64,000 nt of DNA. Source: Deltaproteobacteria bacterium RIFOXYA12_FULL_58_15. Lineage in GTDB: Bacteria; Myxococcota; XYA12-FULL-58-9. The DNA lies in assembly GCA_001798605.1 (NCBI GenBank), contig MGST01000042.1, positions 1-64,000 of the forward strand. Reading direction: 5' to 3'. The notes beneath the pieces are model-generated. The model did no database searches. It saw nothing but the letters and a program-made list of their open reading frames with translations, and was not told where the DNA came from. Each line of letters starts with the position of its first letter. Position 1 is the first letter of the stretch. The translations under genes were made by a program, and so were the position numbers. This document shows positions 7,617 through 16,975 of the stretch, piece after piece.

Positions 7617-8756
7617 GTGGCAATAGAGGAACATTGGCGAAAATCGACGGATGACATGAGCATTGGAACTCAGATAGTGATCGAAAGCTGGCGCAATTTC
7701 GGCTTTGGCATTTCGTTCCTGCGAGCTTGTTTGATTTTTGTTCTTTTCCGCATTGGTTCCATGTTGAATCTTTTGTTCCTCGGCCTGGATCACATCTTCT
7801 TCCCGGGCTTTCGACGAGTTGAAGTGGAGAACCCGATCTTCATTATCGGTCATCCAAGAAGCGGTACATCATTTGTTCACCAACTGCTTTCCGAATCGCA
7901 TCAAATAGCTGCGTTCAAGGCGTGGCACATCTTCTTTCCGGCGCTAACCTCAAGGGTGTTTGTCAGGCCGCTGGTTAGGTTCCTTTCCAAGAGAGGATTG
8001 GACGAGTTGATACCAAGCGCAACGGGCCATCGAGTCGCGCTAGATAGCGTTGAAGAAGAGGAATTGTTGTTTTTCCACAAGCTGGACACACAATTCGCCA
8101 TTATTACAACGCCGCTTGGTTTTGCTGAGGTAGATCATCGAGAACTGCGCTTTCACGATCTGCAATCTCAAACAAAACGCACTAAGTCAGTGCGCTTTCT
8201 TAAAGGCTGTTTCCAACGGCACATCTACTATACGGGACGAAAACAGATCTTCGCGCAGACCCATTTTTCAACCCACCGTATCAAGACCCTTCTTGAAGTT
8301 TTCCCCGACGCAAGATTCATCTACATGGATCGCTCGCCGTTCGAGACTTTGCCTTCGTATTTCTCTCTCAACCACGGCGTTGTGGATCAGGTGTGGGGCA
8401 TGGGAAATTTTGAAGCGGAGCAGATCTCTCGATACTTCCGCAACCGTTACCAGGCGAGCATTGAGCTGTGCCGGTATTTTCATGATGTCGTCGAAAACGA
8501 AGAAATCGACAGAAAGAAGATCTTGAAGATTCAGTATGATTCGCTTCGCAATGACCTGGTGGGTGTGTTCGAAAACATTGTGTCATTCGGGGGTTTGGAA
8601 CCAAGCGGAGAACTGAGAGCTCTCGTCCAGAATCGCGCGGCGAGACAGCCGCATTATCGACGAGTGCACGAAGTACGTCCAATCGAACATTTTGGAATTG
8701 GCGAAGATGAGGTGGCGAGGGACTTTGCTTTTCTGCTTGAAGGCAGATCCACTTAG
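7617..8756 (+). CDS. Sulfotransferase family protein
   Basis: The 379-residue product has the two PAPS-binding signatures of sulfotransferases: IIGHPRSGTSF (5'-phosphosulfate loop, about residue 80) and FIYMDRSPFETLPSY (3'-phosphate binding, about 240). An N-terminal hydrophobic stretch (residues ~30-60) suggests membrane association. Such enzymes transfer sulfate from PAPS to lipids, sugars or peptides; the acceptor cannot be told from the sequence. GTG 7617 was taken as start because GGAG lies upstream; ATG 7656 is possible. It begins 37 bases after the HAAS/ExbB-like gene and may share its transcript. Confidence 0.8.
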   Translation: MAIEEHWRKSTDDMSIGTQIVIESWRNFGFGISFLRACLIFVLFRIGSMLNLLFLGLDHIFFPGFRRVEVENPIFIIGHPRSGTSFVHQLLSESHQIAAFKAWHIFFPALTSRVFVRPLVRFLSKRGLDELIPSATGHRVALDSVEEEELLFFHKLDTQFAIITTPLGFAEVDHRELRFHDLQSQTKRTKSVRFLKGCFQRHIYYTGRKQIFAQTHFSTHRIKTLLEVFPDARFIYMDRSPFETLPSYFSLNHGVVDQVWGMGNFEAEQISRYFRNRYQASIELCRYFHDVVENEEIDRKKILKIQYDSLRNDLVGVFENIVSFGGLEPSGELRALVQNRAARQPHYRRVHEVRPIEHFGIGEDEVARDFAFLLEGRST

Positions 8757-8961
8757 AACACATTCATTCGTCATCAGCCTGGTTCGGAGACACTGCGCAG
8801 CAGGGACGGAAGTGGTGTGTGGGCGAATGGGATTGAAGCTTGATTGCAGTCACTGTAGTGGAATTGACCTTGGCTGTTGCGGCATTCACTTTCCACCACC
8901 CACATGGTTGGCTCGGTTGCTCTGGTTGACGGCTTGTGGTTGGTGACGATAGGCGAAGTGC

Positions 8962-11250
8962 ATGGAGACGAACGAGCAAGAAGTTGCATACGACAAGTTG
9001 CAGGCGGCCCACGAGCTTCTCGAGCGTGGGCACCTGGAGGCGGCCCACAGCGCCTTCGCTGATCTGCTTTCGGGATTGCCCGCACCAGAGGAGTTGAGGG
9101 GGCCTGCGGAGGCAGGACTGGCCCAAGTGTGCCTCGAGCAAGGAAGACTTCACGAAGCGATGGCCCACGGCCAACGCGCCCGGGATCTCGGGCAGGCCGA
9201 TGGACTGGCAGTCATCGGTGAGATCCTCAGGCGTCAAGGCGACAGGGACGGTGCGGCGGATGCGTTTCTATCAGCATACATCCAGGAACCGTTTGATTGG
9301 ACCCGCCTTGCCACCTATTGCGAGCTGACCGGGCGTCCTCACCGCGACCCATCTCGAGACGGACACCAACCTCCAGCCAATCCGTTCGCCCGCTTGTGGT
9401 TGTACCGCGATCTCTTGGGGCAGCTGGCGGAGACGGAGTGCGGACACACCTTCACCCGCACGGCGAGGCTCGCCAGAGAGCACGGCATCGATGCCATCGA
9501 GTTGTTCCAGGTTCTGAATCATTATGATGTTTGGTGCGATTGCGAGGCTTCCGGCGCGTGGGCACATGGTGACCATGGGGCACAACGCGTGTGGCTCGCG
9601 GGTTGGTTTGAGGGCCGCCCTGATCTCGTTGACCGATTGCTGAGAGCGCGGGTGCTGCGCGAAACCACGCCCGAGGAGATTCCCGACCAAGAGATCGAGG
9701 AAGCGACCGCCGACAAAGAGGGTGACGTGCCGATCGTTCAATTGCGGATCGAGAGGCAGGAGCGCGCTGGTAAGGTACCGCCACAACTGGTTGAGGGATT
9801 CTACCTGCGAGATACGTTTGTCCACATCAAGGCCAATCTACGGGAGGGCGAGCAGGCGGCATTTTTCGTTGGCTTTGTCGACACCGAAGAACCGCCTGCG
9901 GCGATCGTGGTGACCACGGGGGCGGTCGAAATGTTGGATCTGGAGGGTGTGCGCTCCCTCGACTCCCGGGACCGAGGTCGAATCGACGACCTCACCAAGT
10001 ACCTAGATCGATACAAACCACCTGCGATCAATGGGCAACGGGATGTTCCAACCGAAGATGAACAGAATTGGTTGCGTGAGAATCTGCGCGAGCTCATCAA
10101 GCACGCCGGAGCCGAGCCTTTTGTCAGGCCGCCATTGAATCCCGACGACGCCTTGACTGTCTGGCGACCAAATGCAGATGGCATGTCGGCGTTGATAGGA
10201 TGGCTCATGCAGCACGCGGGCCTCGGTGCTCTGAAGGTCAACCTGATTGTTGGCAGGCCGGAGGCACTACCGAACGATGTCATCCTGGGTTGGTTTGCCG
10301 GCATAGAGGGGAACACCGCCCACTTTGGTTGCGACATTCAACTGCACGATGAGCCGGAGAACGTGTTGGGTACTCTCTCCCACGAAGTGGCCCACGCCTG
10401 GCGCGAACATCACGGCCTGCGCCTAGACGACCGAGAGCTGGAGGAGAAGCTCACGGATCTCACGGCTGTCTATCTCGGCTTTGGTGTTGCGGTCACCAAC
10501 GCGAGCTTTCAATATCGAGCAAGTGGCGTTGTGATGGGCGGCACCGTGATCCACCAGTGGAAGTACTCTCGTGCCGGATACCTCCCCGCCCAGGCTCTGG
10601 GTTATCTGCTCGCGGTCCAGAGTCGGTGCCGGCGAGAGGGCATGTTTGACCGGCGACGACTGGCCGCAAATCTTGAGGTTACCCAACGTCACTTCTACAA
10701 GGCCGCCATCAAGGCATTGCCAGAGGATGAGGAACTGCTGAGGGGAGAGTTGGGGATCCCCCGATGGGCTGGGGATTTTCACGACCAACGCCGGCCAGTG
10801 GAAACGGCGAGGAGACAGCCGCTGGTCGCCACATCCACCACAGTCGAATGGAACACGCAGGACGGACCGCCGAAGTTCAATGAAGGCCGCCCTGTTTTTA
10901 GGGTGCCCACGAAGAAGTTGGGAGGCAAAACCCTGCTGTTGATCATGGGCGGCTTCGTGTTGTTCATCGTCGTGGGTGTGGCAACGAAAGATCTTGCGGT
11001 CAGTATGACGGCAGGGCTTGTTGCGGCAACTGCGGCCTTCGTATTCGGCCCTCGTGTCCGATACGACCAGTGCGCCGATGTGGAGTGCGAGGAGATCATT
11101 CCCGCAGGTGCAACGATCTGCCCTCGATGCGGGGGTACCGTCAGCGGCACGATCAAGAACGCCAGTGATCGTCTCGAAGCCGAGGAGGCATTGTTTGCCG
11201 AGAAGCTCCGAAACACCGGTCGAGCCGCGAAATCCTTGCGGACGGAATGA
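8962..11250 (+). CDS. TPR-containing membrane zinc metalloprotease with C-terminal zinc ribbon
   Basis: The 762-residue protein combines: TPR-like helices (residues 1-110); a long middle region of unknown fold (110-460); a zinc protease motif SHEVAHAW (His474, Glu475, His478) followed by EEKLTD, whose acidic residues could be the third ligand; two adjacent membrane helices (about 657-694); and a C-terminal zinc ribbon with Cys704/Cys709 and Cys720/Cys723. No signal peptide precedes the TPRs, so the protease part is probably cytosolic with a membrane anchor near the C-terminus. I do not know a named family with this layout. It is a single gene with non-coding DNA on both sides. Confidence 0.7.
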   Translation: METNEQEVAYDKLQAAHELLERGHLEAAHSAFADLLSGLPAPEELRGPAEAGLAQVCLEQGRLHEAMAHGQRARDLGQADGLAVIGEILRRQGDRDGAADAFLSAYIQEPFDWTRLATYCELTGRPHRDPSRDGHQPPANPFARLWLYRDLLGQLAETECGHTFTRTARLAREHGIDAIELFQVLNHYDVWCDCEASGAWAHGDHGAQRVWLAGWFEGRPDLVDRLLRARVLRETTPEEIPDQEIEEATADKEGDVPIVQLRIERQERAGKVPPQLVEGFYLRDTFVHIKANLREGEQAAFFVGFVDTEEPPAAIVVTTGAVEMLDLEGVRSLDSRDRGRIDDLTKYLDRYKPPAINGQRDVPTEDEQNWLRENLRELIKHAGAEPFVRPPLNPDDALTVWRPNADGMSALIGWLMQHAGLGALKVNLIVGRPEALPNDVILGWFAGIEGNTAHFGCDIQLHDEPENVLGTLSHEVAHAWREHHGLRLDDRELEEKLTDLTAVYLGFGVAVTNASFQYRASGVVMGGTVIHQWKYSRAGYLPAQALGYLLAVQSRCRREGMFDRRRLAANLEVTQRHFYKAAIKALPEDEELLRGELGIPRWAGDFHDQRRPVETARRQPLVATSTTVEWNTQDGPPKFNEGRPVFRVPTKKLGGKTLLLIMGGFVLFIVVGVATKDLAVSMTAGLVAATAAFVFGPRVRYDQCADVECEEIIPAGATICPRCGGTVSGTIKNASDRLEAEEALFAEKLRNTGRAAKSLRTE

Positions 11251-11270
11251 AACGATTGCATGATACAACT

Positions 11271-11343
11271 ACGAAATATTTCGTATTAAATCAAATTGTT
11301 ACGATTGCCTTGCAGAATAGGAAATAATTCCTATAATGCAAGA
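11271..11343 (+). promoter_or_regulatory. AT-rich promoter with two palindromes ahead of the ATPase gene
   Basis: A perfect palindrome ACGAAATATTTCGT (11271-11284) and a 7-bp inverted repeat ATAGGAA/TTCCTAT (11317-11334) flank a promoter with TTGCAG (11310-11315), a 16-base spacer and a perfect TATAAT (11332-11337). The second palindrome overlaps the -10 box and so would suit a repressor. The ATG at 11344 lies only six bases after the -10 box, so the transcript would start at or next to it. Confidence 0.65.
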
Positions 11344-12483
11344 ATGAAAACACGGGAGTGTCGAGAGCTTCTGCGCATGCGACTACAGAACTTCCCGGCG
11401 GTAGCCATCGTCGGGCCGCGACAATGTGGCAAGACGACTTTGGCAAAAATGATTGGTGGCTCCTATTTCGATTTGGAAAGGTCAGCGGACCAAGTTCGCC
11501 TGGATGCAATGTGGAACCAACTCATCAATGGTGATGAGCTGTTGATTCTCGACGAGGCGCAAAGGGTACCCGATGTATTTCAGCGATTACGTGCCGCCAT
11601 CGATGAAGATCGAGGTCGAAAGGGTCGGTTCTTGTTGTTGGGGTCGGTGTCTCCGTCATTGATGGAGAATGTGTCGGAGAGTTTGGCTGGACGATTGGCA
11701 ATTCTCGAGCTCACTCCGTTTTTTCTCAGCGAGATTGAGCAGCCCGACGACCTTTGGCTCATGGGGGGTTACCCCGACGGTGGTATCCTCGACGAGGACA
11801 TGTTTGGCCCGTGGCAAGAATCCTATTTGGCTCTTCTGACCCAGAGGGATCTTCCCAGTTGGGGATTGCCTGCAAAACCGCAAACAACCCAACGACTCAT
11901 TCGTATGCTCGCAGCGTTGCATGGCCAAACGCTGAATGCGTCGCAGCTGGGCACTTCGATGGCACTCGATGCCAAGACTATACGCAGCTATTTGGATTAT
12001 CTTGAGGGTGCGTTTCTCATTCGGTTGTTGCCCCCTTTCTTGGGGAACATCAAGAAGCGTCTGGTCAAATCCCCCAAAATTTTCTGGCGGGATTGCGGCC
12101 TGCTGCATTCAATCCTGGGTGTGCATGATATCGAGCAGCTTTTTGCACAACCATGGGTTGGCTCAAGCTGGGAAGGGTTTGTGATCGAACAGACTTTGAG
12201 CCGGCTTTCGGCCTCGGGCAAATCAACTCAAGCGTTCTACATGCGCACCTCCGATCAATATGAACTCGACTTGGTCCTCGACTGGGGAACTCAGAAGTGG
12301 GCAATAGAAAGCAAGCTCACGAGCAACCCTTCACCGCAAATGATAACCCGGCTGCAAAAGACAGCAGAAATCATCAACGCACGAAGGTCCGTGCTCGTGT
12401 GTCGAGTAGAAGAACCAATCGAGAGCGATGAGCTCTTGGTCACCGACCTAAGAGGATGGATGCGGCATTTGTTGTCGCAGTGA
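11344..12483 (+). CDS. AAA_14/DUF4143 family ATPase
   Basis: This 379-residue protein has the standard layout of the family: an AAA_14 P-loop domain (Walker A GPRQCGKTT near residue 24, Walker B LLILDEAQ, sensor FLLLGSVSP) followed from ~190 by a winged-helix and the DUF4143 domain with its WEGFVIEQ and ELDLVL motifs that resemble a nuclease-like fold. Such proteins are widespread accessory ATPases of unknown role, often on mobile or variable segments. The upstream region is markedly AT-rich and carries palindromes, unlike its neighbours, which fits recent acquisition. I chose ATG 11344 over TTG 11296 because the P-loop family begins there and the -10 box lies between the two. Confidence 0.85.
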   Translation: MKTRECRELLRMRLQNFPAVAIVGPRQCGKTTLAKMIGGSYFDLERSADQVRLDAMWNQLINGDELLILDEAQRVPDVFQRLRAAIDEDRGRKGRFLLLGSVSPSLMENVSESLAGRLAILELTPFFLSEIEQPDDLWLMGGYPDGGILDEDMFGPWQESYLALLTQRDLPSWGLPAKPQTTQRLIRMLAALHGQTLNASQLGTSMALDAKTIRSYLDYLEGAFLIRLLPPFLGNIKKRLVKSPKIFWRDCGLLHSILGVHDIEQLFAQPWVGSSWEGFVIEQTLSRLSASGKSTQAFYMRTSDQYELDLVLDWGTQKWAIESKLTSNPSPQMITRLQKTAEIINARRSVLVCRVEEPIESDELLVTDLRGWMRHLLSQ

Positions 12484-12533
12484 AGTTCGCAGGGGATGCA
12501 CGGATATTGGCATCGCTGTTCGTCTGTTTTGAA

Positions 12534-13421
12534 TCAGCCGAGTTGTCGATTCAATGTTTCCAGCACCTGAAACAGTCCCTGGGTGCCCAGGTCTTCCCAT
12601 CCCATGGCCATAGCCGCCACGTAGAACTGGTGAACGAGGGCCAGTCCCGGCAGCGACAGGCGCATGCGTCGAGCCTCGTCGAGGGCAATGCCCATGTCTT
12701 TGACAAAATGCTTGATGTAGAAACCCGGACCGAAGTTGCCGTCGGCGATACGGCGGCCCAAGTTGTTGATGGACCAAGAGCTTGCCGCCCCTTTGCCGAT
12801 GATGTCGATGACCCGGTGGGCGTCCATGCCGGCTCGCTGGGCATACAGAAGGGATTCCACCACGCCGATCATGGTGCCGGCGATCAGTATTTGGTTGGTC
12901 ATTTTGGTGTGCTGCCCGGAACCGGCAGGGCCCATCAAGGCGATGGTCTTGCCCATGATCTCGAACAGTGGATTGACGGCATCAAATGCCGGCCGCTCTC
13001 CTCCCACCATGATCGCCAGGGTCGCTTCCCGGGCTCCCACGTCACCGCCGGACACCGGTGCATCAAGTGCCCCGACTCCTTTGTTCGCACACTCGCGGTG
13101 AATCCTTTGGGCGAGGTCTGGGCTGGACGTCGTCATGTCCACCACCGTGTCCCCAGTCTTGGTTCCCGCCAAAACGCCGTCGTCCCCTAAGATCACATCC
13201 CGAACGTCGTCGGGAAAACCCACCATGGTGAAAAGGATATCGCTGTTTTCTGCCACGGCCTTGGGCGTGTCGGCCCAATGTGCCCCTTTCTCGAGAAGCG
13301 AGCGGGTCTTATTGCGGGTTCGGTTAAACACAGTCAGCCGGTGTCCGGCGTTCAGGAGGTGTCCGCACATGGAAACGCCCATCACGCCGGTTCCGATCCA
13401 TCCAAGGCGTTGACTTGTCAT
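12534..13421 (-). CDS. NAD(P)-dependent beta-hydroxyacid dehydrogenase
   Basis: The 295-residue product belongs to the 3-hydroxyisobutyrate dehydrogenase / tartronate semialdehyde reductase family. Visible marks are the Rossmann loop GWIGTGVMG (residues 6-14), the substrate loop DAPVSGGDVGA (~120), and the catalytic Lys in GSGQHTKMTNQ (~170), followed by the all-helical C-terminal dimerisation domain. It reduces short beta-hydroxyacid or semialdehyde substrates; which one cannot be told here. Full family length. It is convergent with the ATPase gene and divergent from the membrane protein at 13592. Confidence 0.9.
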   Translation of the reverse strand: MTSQRLGWIGTGVMGVSMCGHLLNAGHRLTVFNRTRNKTRSLLEKGAHWADTPKAVAENSDILFTMVGFPDDVRDVILGDDGVLAGTKTGDTVVDMTTSSPDLAQRIHRECANKGVGALDAPVSGGDVGAREATLAIMVGGERPAFDAVNPLFEIMGKTIALMGPAGSGQHTKMTNQILIAGTMIGVVESLLYAQRAGMDAHRVIDIIGKGAASSWSINNLGRRIADGNFGPGFYIKHFVKDMGIALDEARRMRLSLPGLALVHQFYVAAMAMGWEDLGTQGLFQVLETLNRQLG

Positions 13422-13591
13422 GGGCTCCTTCTTCTACAGGTTCGCGGGTGAAGTCAATGAACGCTCGTTCTGCGGGCGTGGTTGGTCGTGCCTTCAACCT
13501 GCGGTTGAAATCAGCTATGGGTGCGGCCCCTTCGAGAGACGAAGGAGGACCGGACAATGTCCGTACCGTGAATCCGGCGCGGAGGAATGAA

Positions 13592-14800
13592 ATGACGATA
13601 GAAGACGGCGGTGGCGAATCCTCATCTGGCGAGGCGAGAGGCAAATCGCTAGGTCCATCCTTTGGTCCACCCACCGGACTTCCCTGGGGCCTATTGGCGG
13701 CATGTGTTGGCGTAATCGGTCTGGTTGTCCGCTATCTGTTCTGGGAGTTGGGAGAGGTCCCGGCTGGCGTTACGGGGGGTGGCATTGGTCTTGTTGTTGC
13801 TGGTGCCCACGTGGAAAGAATTAGACGCGCCAGGACGACGCGACCGTGGTCTTTCTTGCACTTGACGGGGATCGTGGCGGTGGCCGCGCTGTTGTCGTTG
13901 GGGGCCGTGTGGATGCGGCCGATGTTGTTCGAAGCGACCACCTCCGACGTGACCTACGAGATGCCTGGCCTCAGATGGACGGGGCCTGGTTGGGAGGTGA
14001 AGGAGCGCGAGGATCGTTTTGACTTCGGTCAATTGGTACTCGCAGCGCCTGGTGGCACTGGCAGATTCATTCGTTTTGGTTGGGCTCGTGATCGACAAGG
14101 GCGTCGGGAGGAGTTGGAAGCGCTCATCGCATCGACGAACCAGAAGATCGCGAGTGTCGAAGAGGTCTCAGTTTCGGGACATGTCGGCTATCGTTTTGAA
14201 GCAACCATGATAGATGGGACGAAGAGGAATTTCGCCACGCACTGGTTCTGCCCCGAACATGGACGCACCCAATCGCTCACGACTTTTCTGTCGCTTGATC
14301 GCGATGCGCTGATGGAGAAACACGTAGCGTATGAGCAGTCGGCTGAGTGCCACGTGCCGTTTGACGGAGAGCTCCCGCGCATCGTGTTCCCAATGGTCGT
14401 CATGCCGGACGGATTTGGGCGCATGGACAACCCGGATGCGGTTTCCCTGATCAACGAAAATGAGACCGAGGTCTTCATTTTTCCTCCGGCGCTCCCAGAG
14501 TCAGAGATCAGCGCGAAACTTCAAACAGAGGTGGAGCTTCTCAAACTCATACTCGGCGGTCTGCTTCGAACACAGCTATTTACGGTTGAGCAGAAACCGA
14601 CTGTGGTCGCGGAGCAGGGTGGTGAACGCACCGCGCTTTGGGAGGGGACGGCGAGCATGGAGGATGGCAAGGTCAGACTCGTTTTTGCGGCATGGCCCTG
14701 CGCCGAACAAGACCTTTCAATGCTGGGCTTGTACCTCGGGCCTCAAGACAAACCAATCGACAGCGCGAGGCAGATCCTTCTTGGCGCAGCCTGCCCCTGA
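13592..14800 (+). CDS. Membrane protein with soluble C-terminal domain, unknown
   Basis: The 402-residue protein has a disordered acidic/Gly-Ser N-terminus, three membrane helices between about residues 32 and 110 (LLAACVGVIGLVVRYLF, AGVTGGGIGLVVAG, then FLHLTGIVAVAALLSLGAVW) and a C-terminal domain of about 280 residues rich in beta strands, probably outside the membrane. I do not recognise the family. Start ATG 13592 is chosen for its GAGGAATG ribosome binding site; the longer frame is antisense to the dehydrogenase promoter region. It stands alone, followed by the acetyltransferase gene after 84 bases. Confidence 0.55.
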   Translation: MTIEDGGGESSSGEARGKSLGPSFGPPTGLPWGLLAACVGVIGLVVRYLFWELGEVPAGVTGGGIGLVVAGAHVERIRRARTTRPWSFLHLTGIVAVAALLSLGAVWMRPMLFEATTSDVTYEMPGLRWTGPGWEVKEREDRFDFGQLVLAAPGGTGRFIRFGWARDRQGRREELEALIASTNQKIASVEEVSVSGHVGYRFEATMIDGTKRNFATHWFCPEHGRTQSLTTFLSLDRDALMEKHVAYEQSAECHVPFDGELPRIVFPMVVMPDGFGRMDNPDAVSLINENETEVFIFPPALPESEISAKLQTEVELLKLILGGLLRTQLFTVEQKPTVVAEQGGERTALWEGTASMEDGKVRLVFAAWPCAEQDLSMLGLYLGPQDKPIDSARQILLGAACP

Positions 14801-14884
14801 GCGCTTCTGCGCCTTTGGGAAAGTAGGGGCCGATAAACTGGCGGGTCAATTTCATTCGTTCAATTCTTCGTTCTGGGGTAGGTC

Positions 14885-15715
14885 ATGAACTCGATGGTCA
14901 CGCTCGTTGATCCCGATGACATCCTCGAGAGAACCCAGTGGGATTTCTTCTGGGTTCCCAACGACGTTGAGATCGTCGAGCGACCACAGCTTCTCTACTG
15001 CCGATGTCCACGAGACGTTCTCATCCTCAACACGGTGACCCGCACTCGGGCAGACCCATCGGTGGTGCCGGATCTCGTCGCCGAGGTGGTGGCATCTCAC
15101 GCTACGGTCCGCTCGCGGTGGCTCGTACGGGATATGTCCGCCGCCGAGCCATTGCGGCGAGCACTCGATGGCGTCGGGTACACTCCAGCCGTAGCGACTC
15201 ACGCCGTCGCCATACAAACCACGGACTTTGTGCCCCGACCGTCGTCCGGCATTGTGGTCAAACGAGTGCTCGACATGGATACCCTCCGCGACCGCACCGC
15301 GGTTCTCAGTGGCGGCTTCGGCGAGTTCCGCGAGTTCACTGACGCCGAGTTGGAGGCCGACCTCTGGCAATGCACAGCAGCCAACGCGCGGGTGCAACAA
15401 TATGTCGCCTATGACGAGTCCTCGAGCCGCGCGATCTCAGCCGGAGGCATGACGTTGTTTTCGCATCTGGGGTTTGGGCTTCTTTGGGCTGGTTGCACAG
15501 TTCCCGATGCTCGCGGTCGAGGCGCCTACTCCGCCGTGTTAGCAGCGCGGGTCAACGCGGCCAAGAATCTGGGTTTCAAGTACGTCGGGCTCTATGCCAT
15601 CACCGACACATCGGCCCCTATTGTGACTCGACAGGGATTCAAGAAGGTTGGCGAGATGACGTACTGGGAACGGCCGGCATCTCGGCCTCAAGGGGAACCA
15701 AAGATGATGAAGTAA
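14885..15715 (+). CDS. GNAT-family acetyltransferase
   Basis: The 276-residue product has a C-terminal GNAT fold (about residues 125-265). The acetyl-CoA binding motif A is seen as CTVPDARGRGAYSAVL, with the pattern R-x-R-G-A followed by a helix, and motif B near GLYAITDTSAPIVTRQGFK. The N-terminal half is a divergent GNAT-like region often seen in two-domain members. Substrate unknown. It begins with ATG 14885 after GGGGTAGGTC and its 3' end overlaps the convergent CPBP gene by 28 bases. Confidence 0.8.
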   Translation: MNSMVTLVDPDDILERTQWDFFWVPNDVEIVERPQLLYCRCPRDVLILNTVTRTRADPSVVPDLVAEVVASHATVRSRWLVRDMSAAEPLRRALDGVGYTPAVATHAVAIQTTDFVPRPSSGIVVKRVLDMDTLRDRTAVLSGGFGEFREFTDAELEADLWQCTAANARVQQYVAYDESSSRAISAGGMTLFSHLGFGLLWAGCTVPDARGRGAYSAVLAARVNAAKNLGFKYVGLYAITDTSAPIVTRQGFKKVGEMTYWERPASRPQGEPKMMK

Positions 15716-16407
15716 CCGACGATGAGCACCGCAATATCAACCAGAGCGTGGGATACGAAAGGCGGCCAGACCGAGCCGTATTTGCGATACAACCAGCTCC
15801 ACACGAGTCCTCCCACGAAGACGCCGGCGCTGCCGAGGACTACCAACGAAACGGGAAAGTAAGCCGTCAAAATGATGAGGTGGTGAACAACAAACACGAG
15901 GGCTGAGCCGACAACCGCGAGTGGGCCTCCAACCAGTGTTTCCCATTTGCGGAAGATGAACCAACGGTAGACGTATTCTTCGAGGAGGGAGTTGATGCAA
16001 ATGAGATACGCCGCGAGGCCAACGTACGTCCAACGGCGCGTGAGGCCTAACCCCTGCACCTTGCTGCGAACGACTGTGGGGTCGATGAGAGCATCGGCAA
16101 CAACGAAGTAGGTGGCAACAATCATCAGTCCAATGGCGACGCCGAGGATAGCGGCAGTGACAAATCCGCCGCAGCGTGCGGGAGACCAGCTCAAGGGCTG
16201 CTTGTCGACGAAGAGGTACCACAACACGGGCAAGCCAAACAGCCAGATCTTGGCGAATGCCCACAGGATGGTACCGAGCAGTCCTTTGTCGAAGGTGAGC
16301 CCGACCAACACCCCGACGCTTGGCGCTGGGGCGAGCAGCAACAGTGCCAACAGAGCCCTTCGCCGGGATGATGTGGATGGAGGATTGCCCAGCATCGGCA
16401 CGTTCAT
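15688..16407 (-). CDS. CPBP-family intramembrane glutamic protease
   Basis: This 239-residue integral membrane protein has about seven hydrophobic helices and the CPBP (Abi/Rce1-like) motifs: LLEEYVYRWFIF containing EExxxR (about residue 140), the VVHH pair in the next helix, and PPFVSHALVD near the end. These residues form the glutamate protease active site. Members process prenylated or other membrane peptides and are often linked to bacteriocin immunity; nothing nearby shows which role applies. It diverges from the response regulator gene at 16599 across a 191-base gap. Confidence 0.9.
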   Translation of the reverse strand: MNVPMLGNPPSTSSRRRALLALLLLAPAPSVGVLVGLTFDKGLLGTILWAFAKIWLFGLPVLWYLFVDKQPLSWSPARCGGFVTAAILGVAIGLMIVATYFVVADALIDPTVVRSKVQGLGLTRRWTYVGLAAYLICINSLLEEYVYRWFIFRKWETLVGGPLAVVGSALVFVVHHLIILTAYFPVSLVVLGSAGVFVGGLVWSWLYRKYGSVWPPFVSHALVDIAVLIVGYFIIFGSP

Positions 16408-16598
16408 TGGATGTCTTTCACGGCTCGAAGTGCCCGCAGAAATGCCTGATCAACCTTGCGCTTCACAGTACGCCGACCCAGGAAGAGCGGCCAATAATTG
16501 GCACGTTGCGTGGCCATGGCTGTTTTGCGATTATCCGCCCTCACCAGTGGCAATCAAAGAGGTCGGACGAAGACCGGTTGTCTTGCGGAGGATGCATC

Positions 16599-16964
16599 AT
16601 GAGTTCCGACAGGGTTCTACTCATTGACGATGAAGTCGATTTTGTCGAAGCACTGGCTGAACGTCTGAGAACGCGAGGCCTCGAGGTTGATGTGGCAACC
16701 AACGGGGAAGACGGGATCGCGAAATCAAAGTCGGCTTCTTATAGCGCGGTGGTATTGGACTTTTCGATGCCCGGCATGAACGGTATCGAAACTCTCAGAG
16801 CACTCAGGGAGTACAACAGCAGCATTCGGGTGCTGCTGCTTACTGGGCAGGCGACGGTGAAGGCAGCGATTGCGGCCACCCGACTCGGTGCCGTCGATAT
16901 CCTCGAAAAGCCGATAGACATCGCGACGCTTCTGGAAAAAATTGGCGAAGCACGGGCCAGGTAG
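16599..16964 (+). CDS. Single-domain response regulator
   Basis: A 121-residue CheY-like receiver with no output domain: acidic pocket VLLIDDE, phospho-acceptor Asp in VVLDFSMPGMNG (~residue 54), Thr in LLTGQAT, and Lys in ILEKPID. The ATG at 16599 follows GGAGGATG. It stands 11 bases before the probable carbonic anhydrase gene, so the two are likely cotranscribed. Its sequence resembles the regulator at 27778 closely (shared DFVE, MPGM-GIETLR and EKP-DI features), so the two are probably paralogues and may be phosphorylated by the same kinase. Confidence 0.9.
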   Translation: MSSDRVLLIDDEVDFVEALAERLRTRGLEVDVATNGEDGIAKSKSASYSAVVLDFSMPGMNGIETLRALREYNSSIRVLLLTGQATVKAAIAATRLGAVDILEKPIDIATLLEKIGEARAR

Positions 16965-16975
16965 CGGGAAATCAC

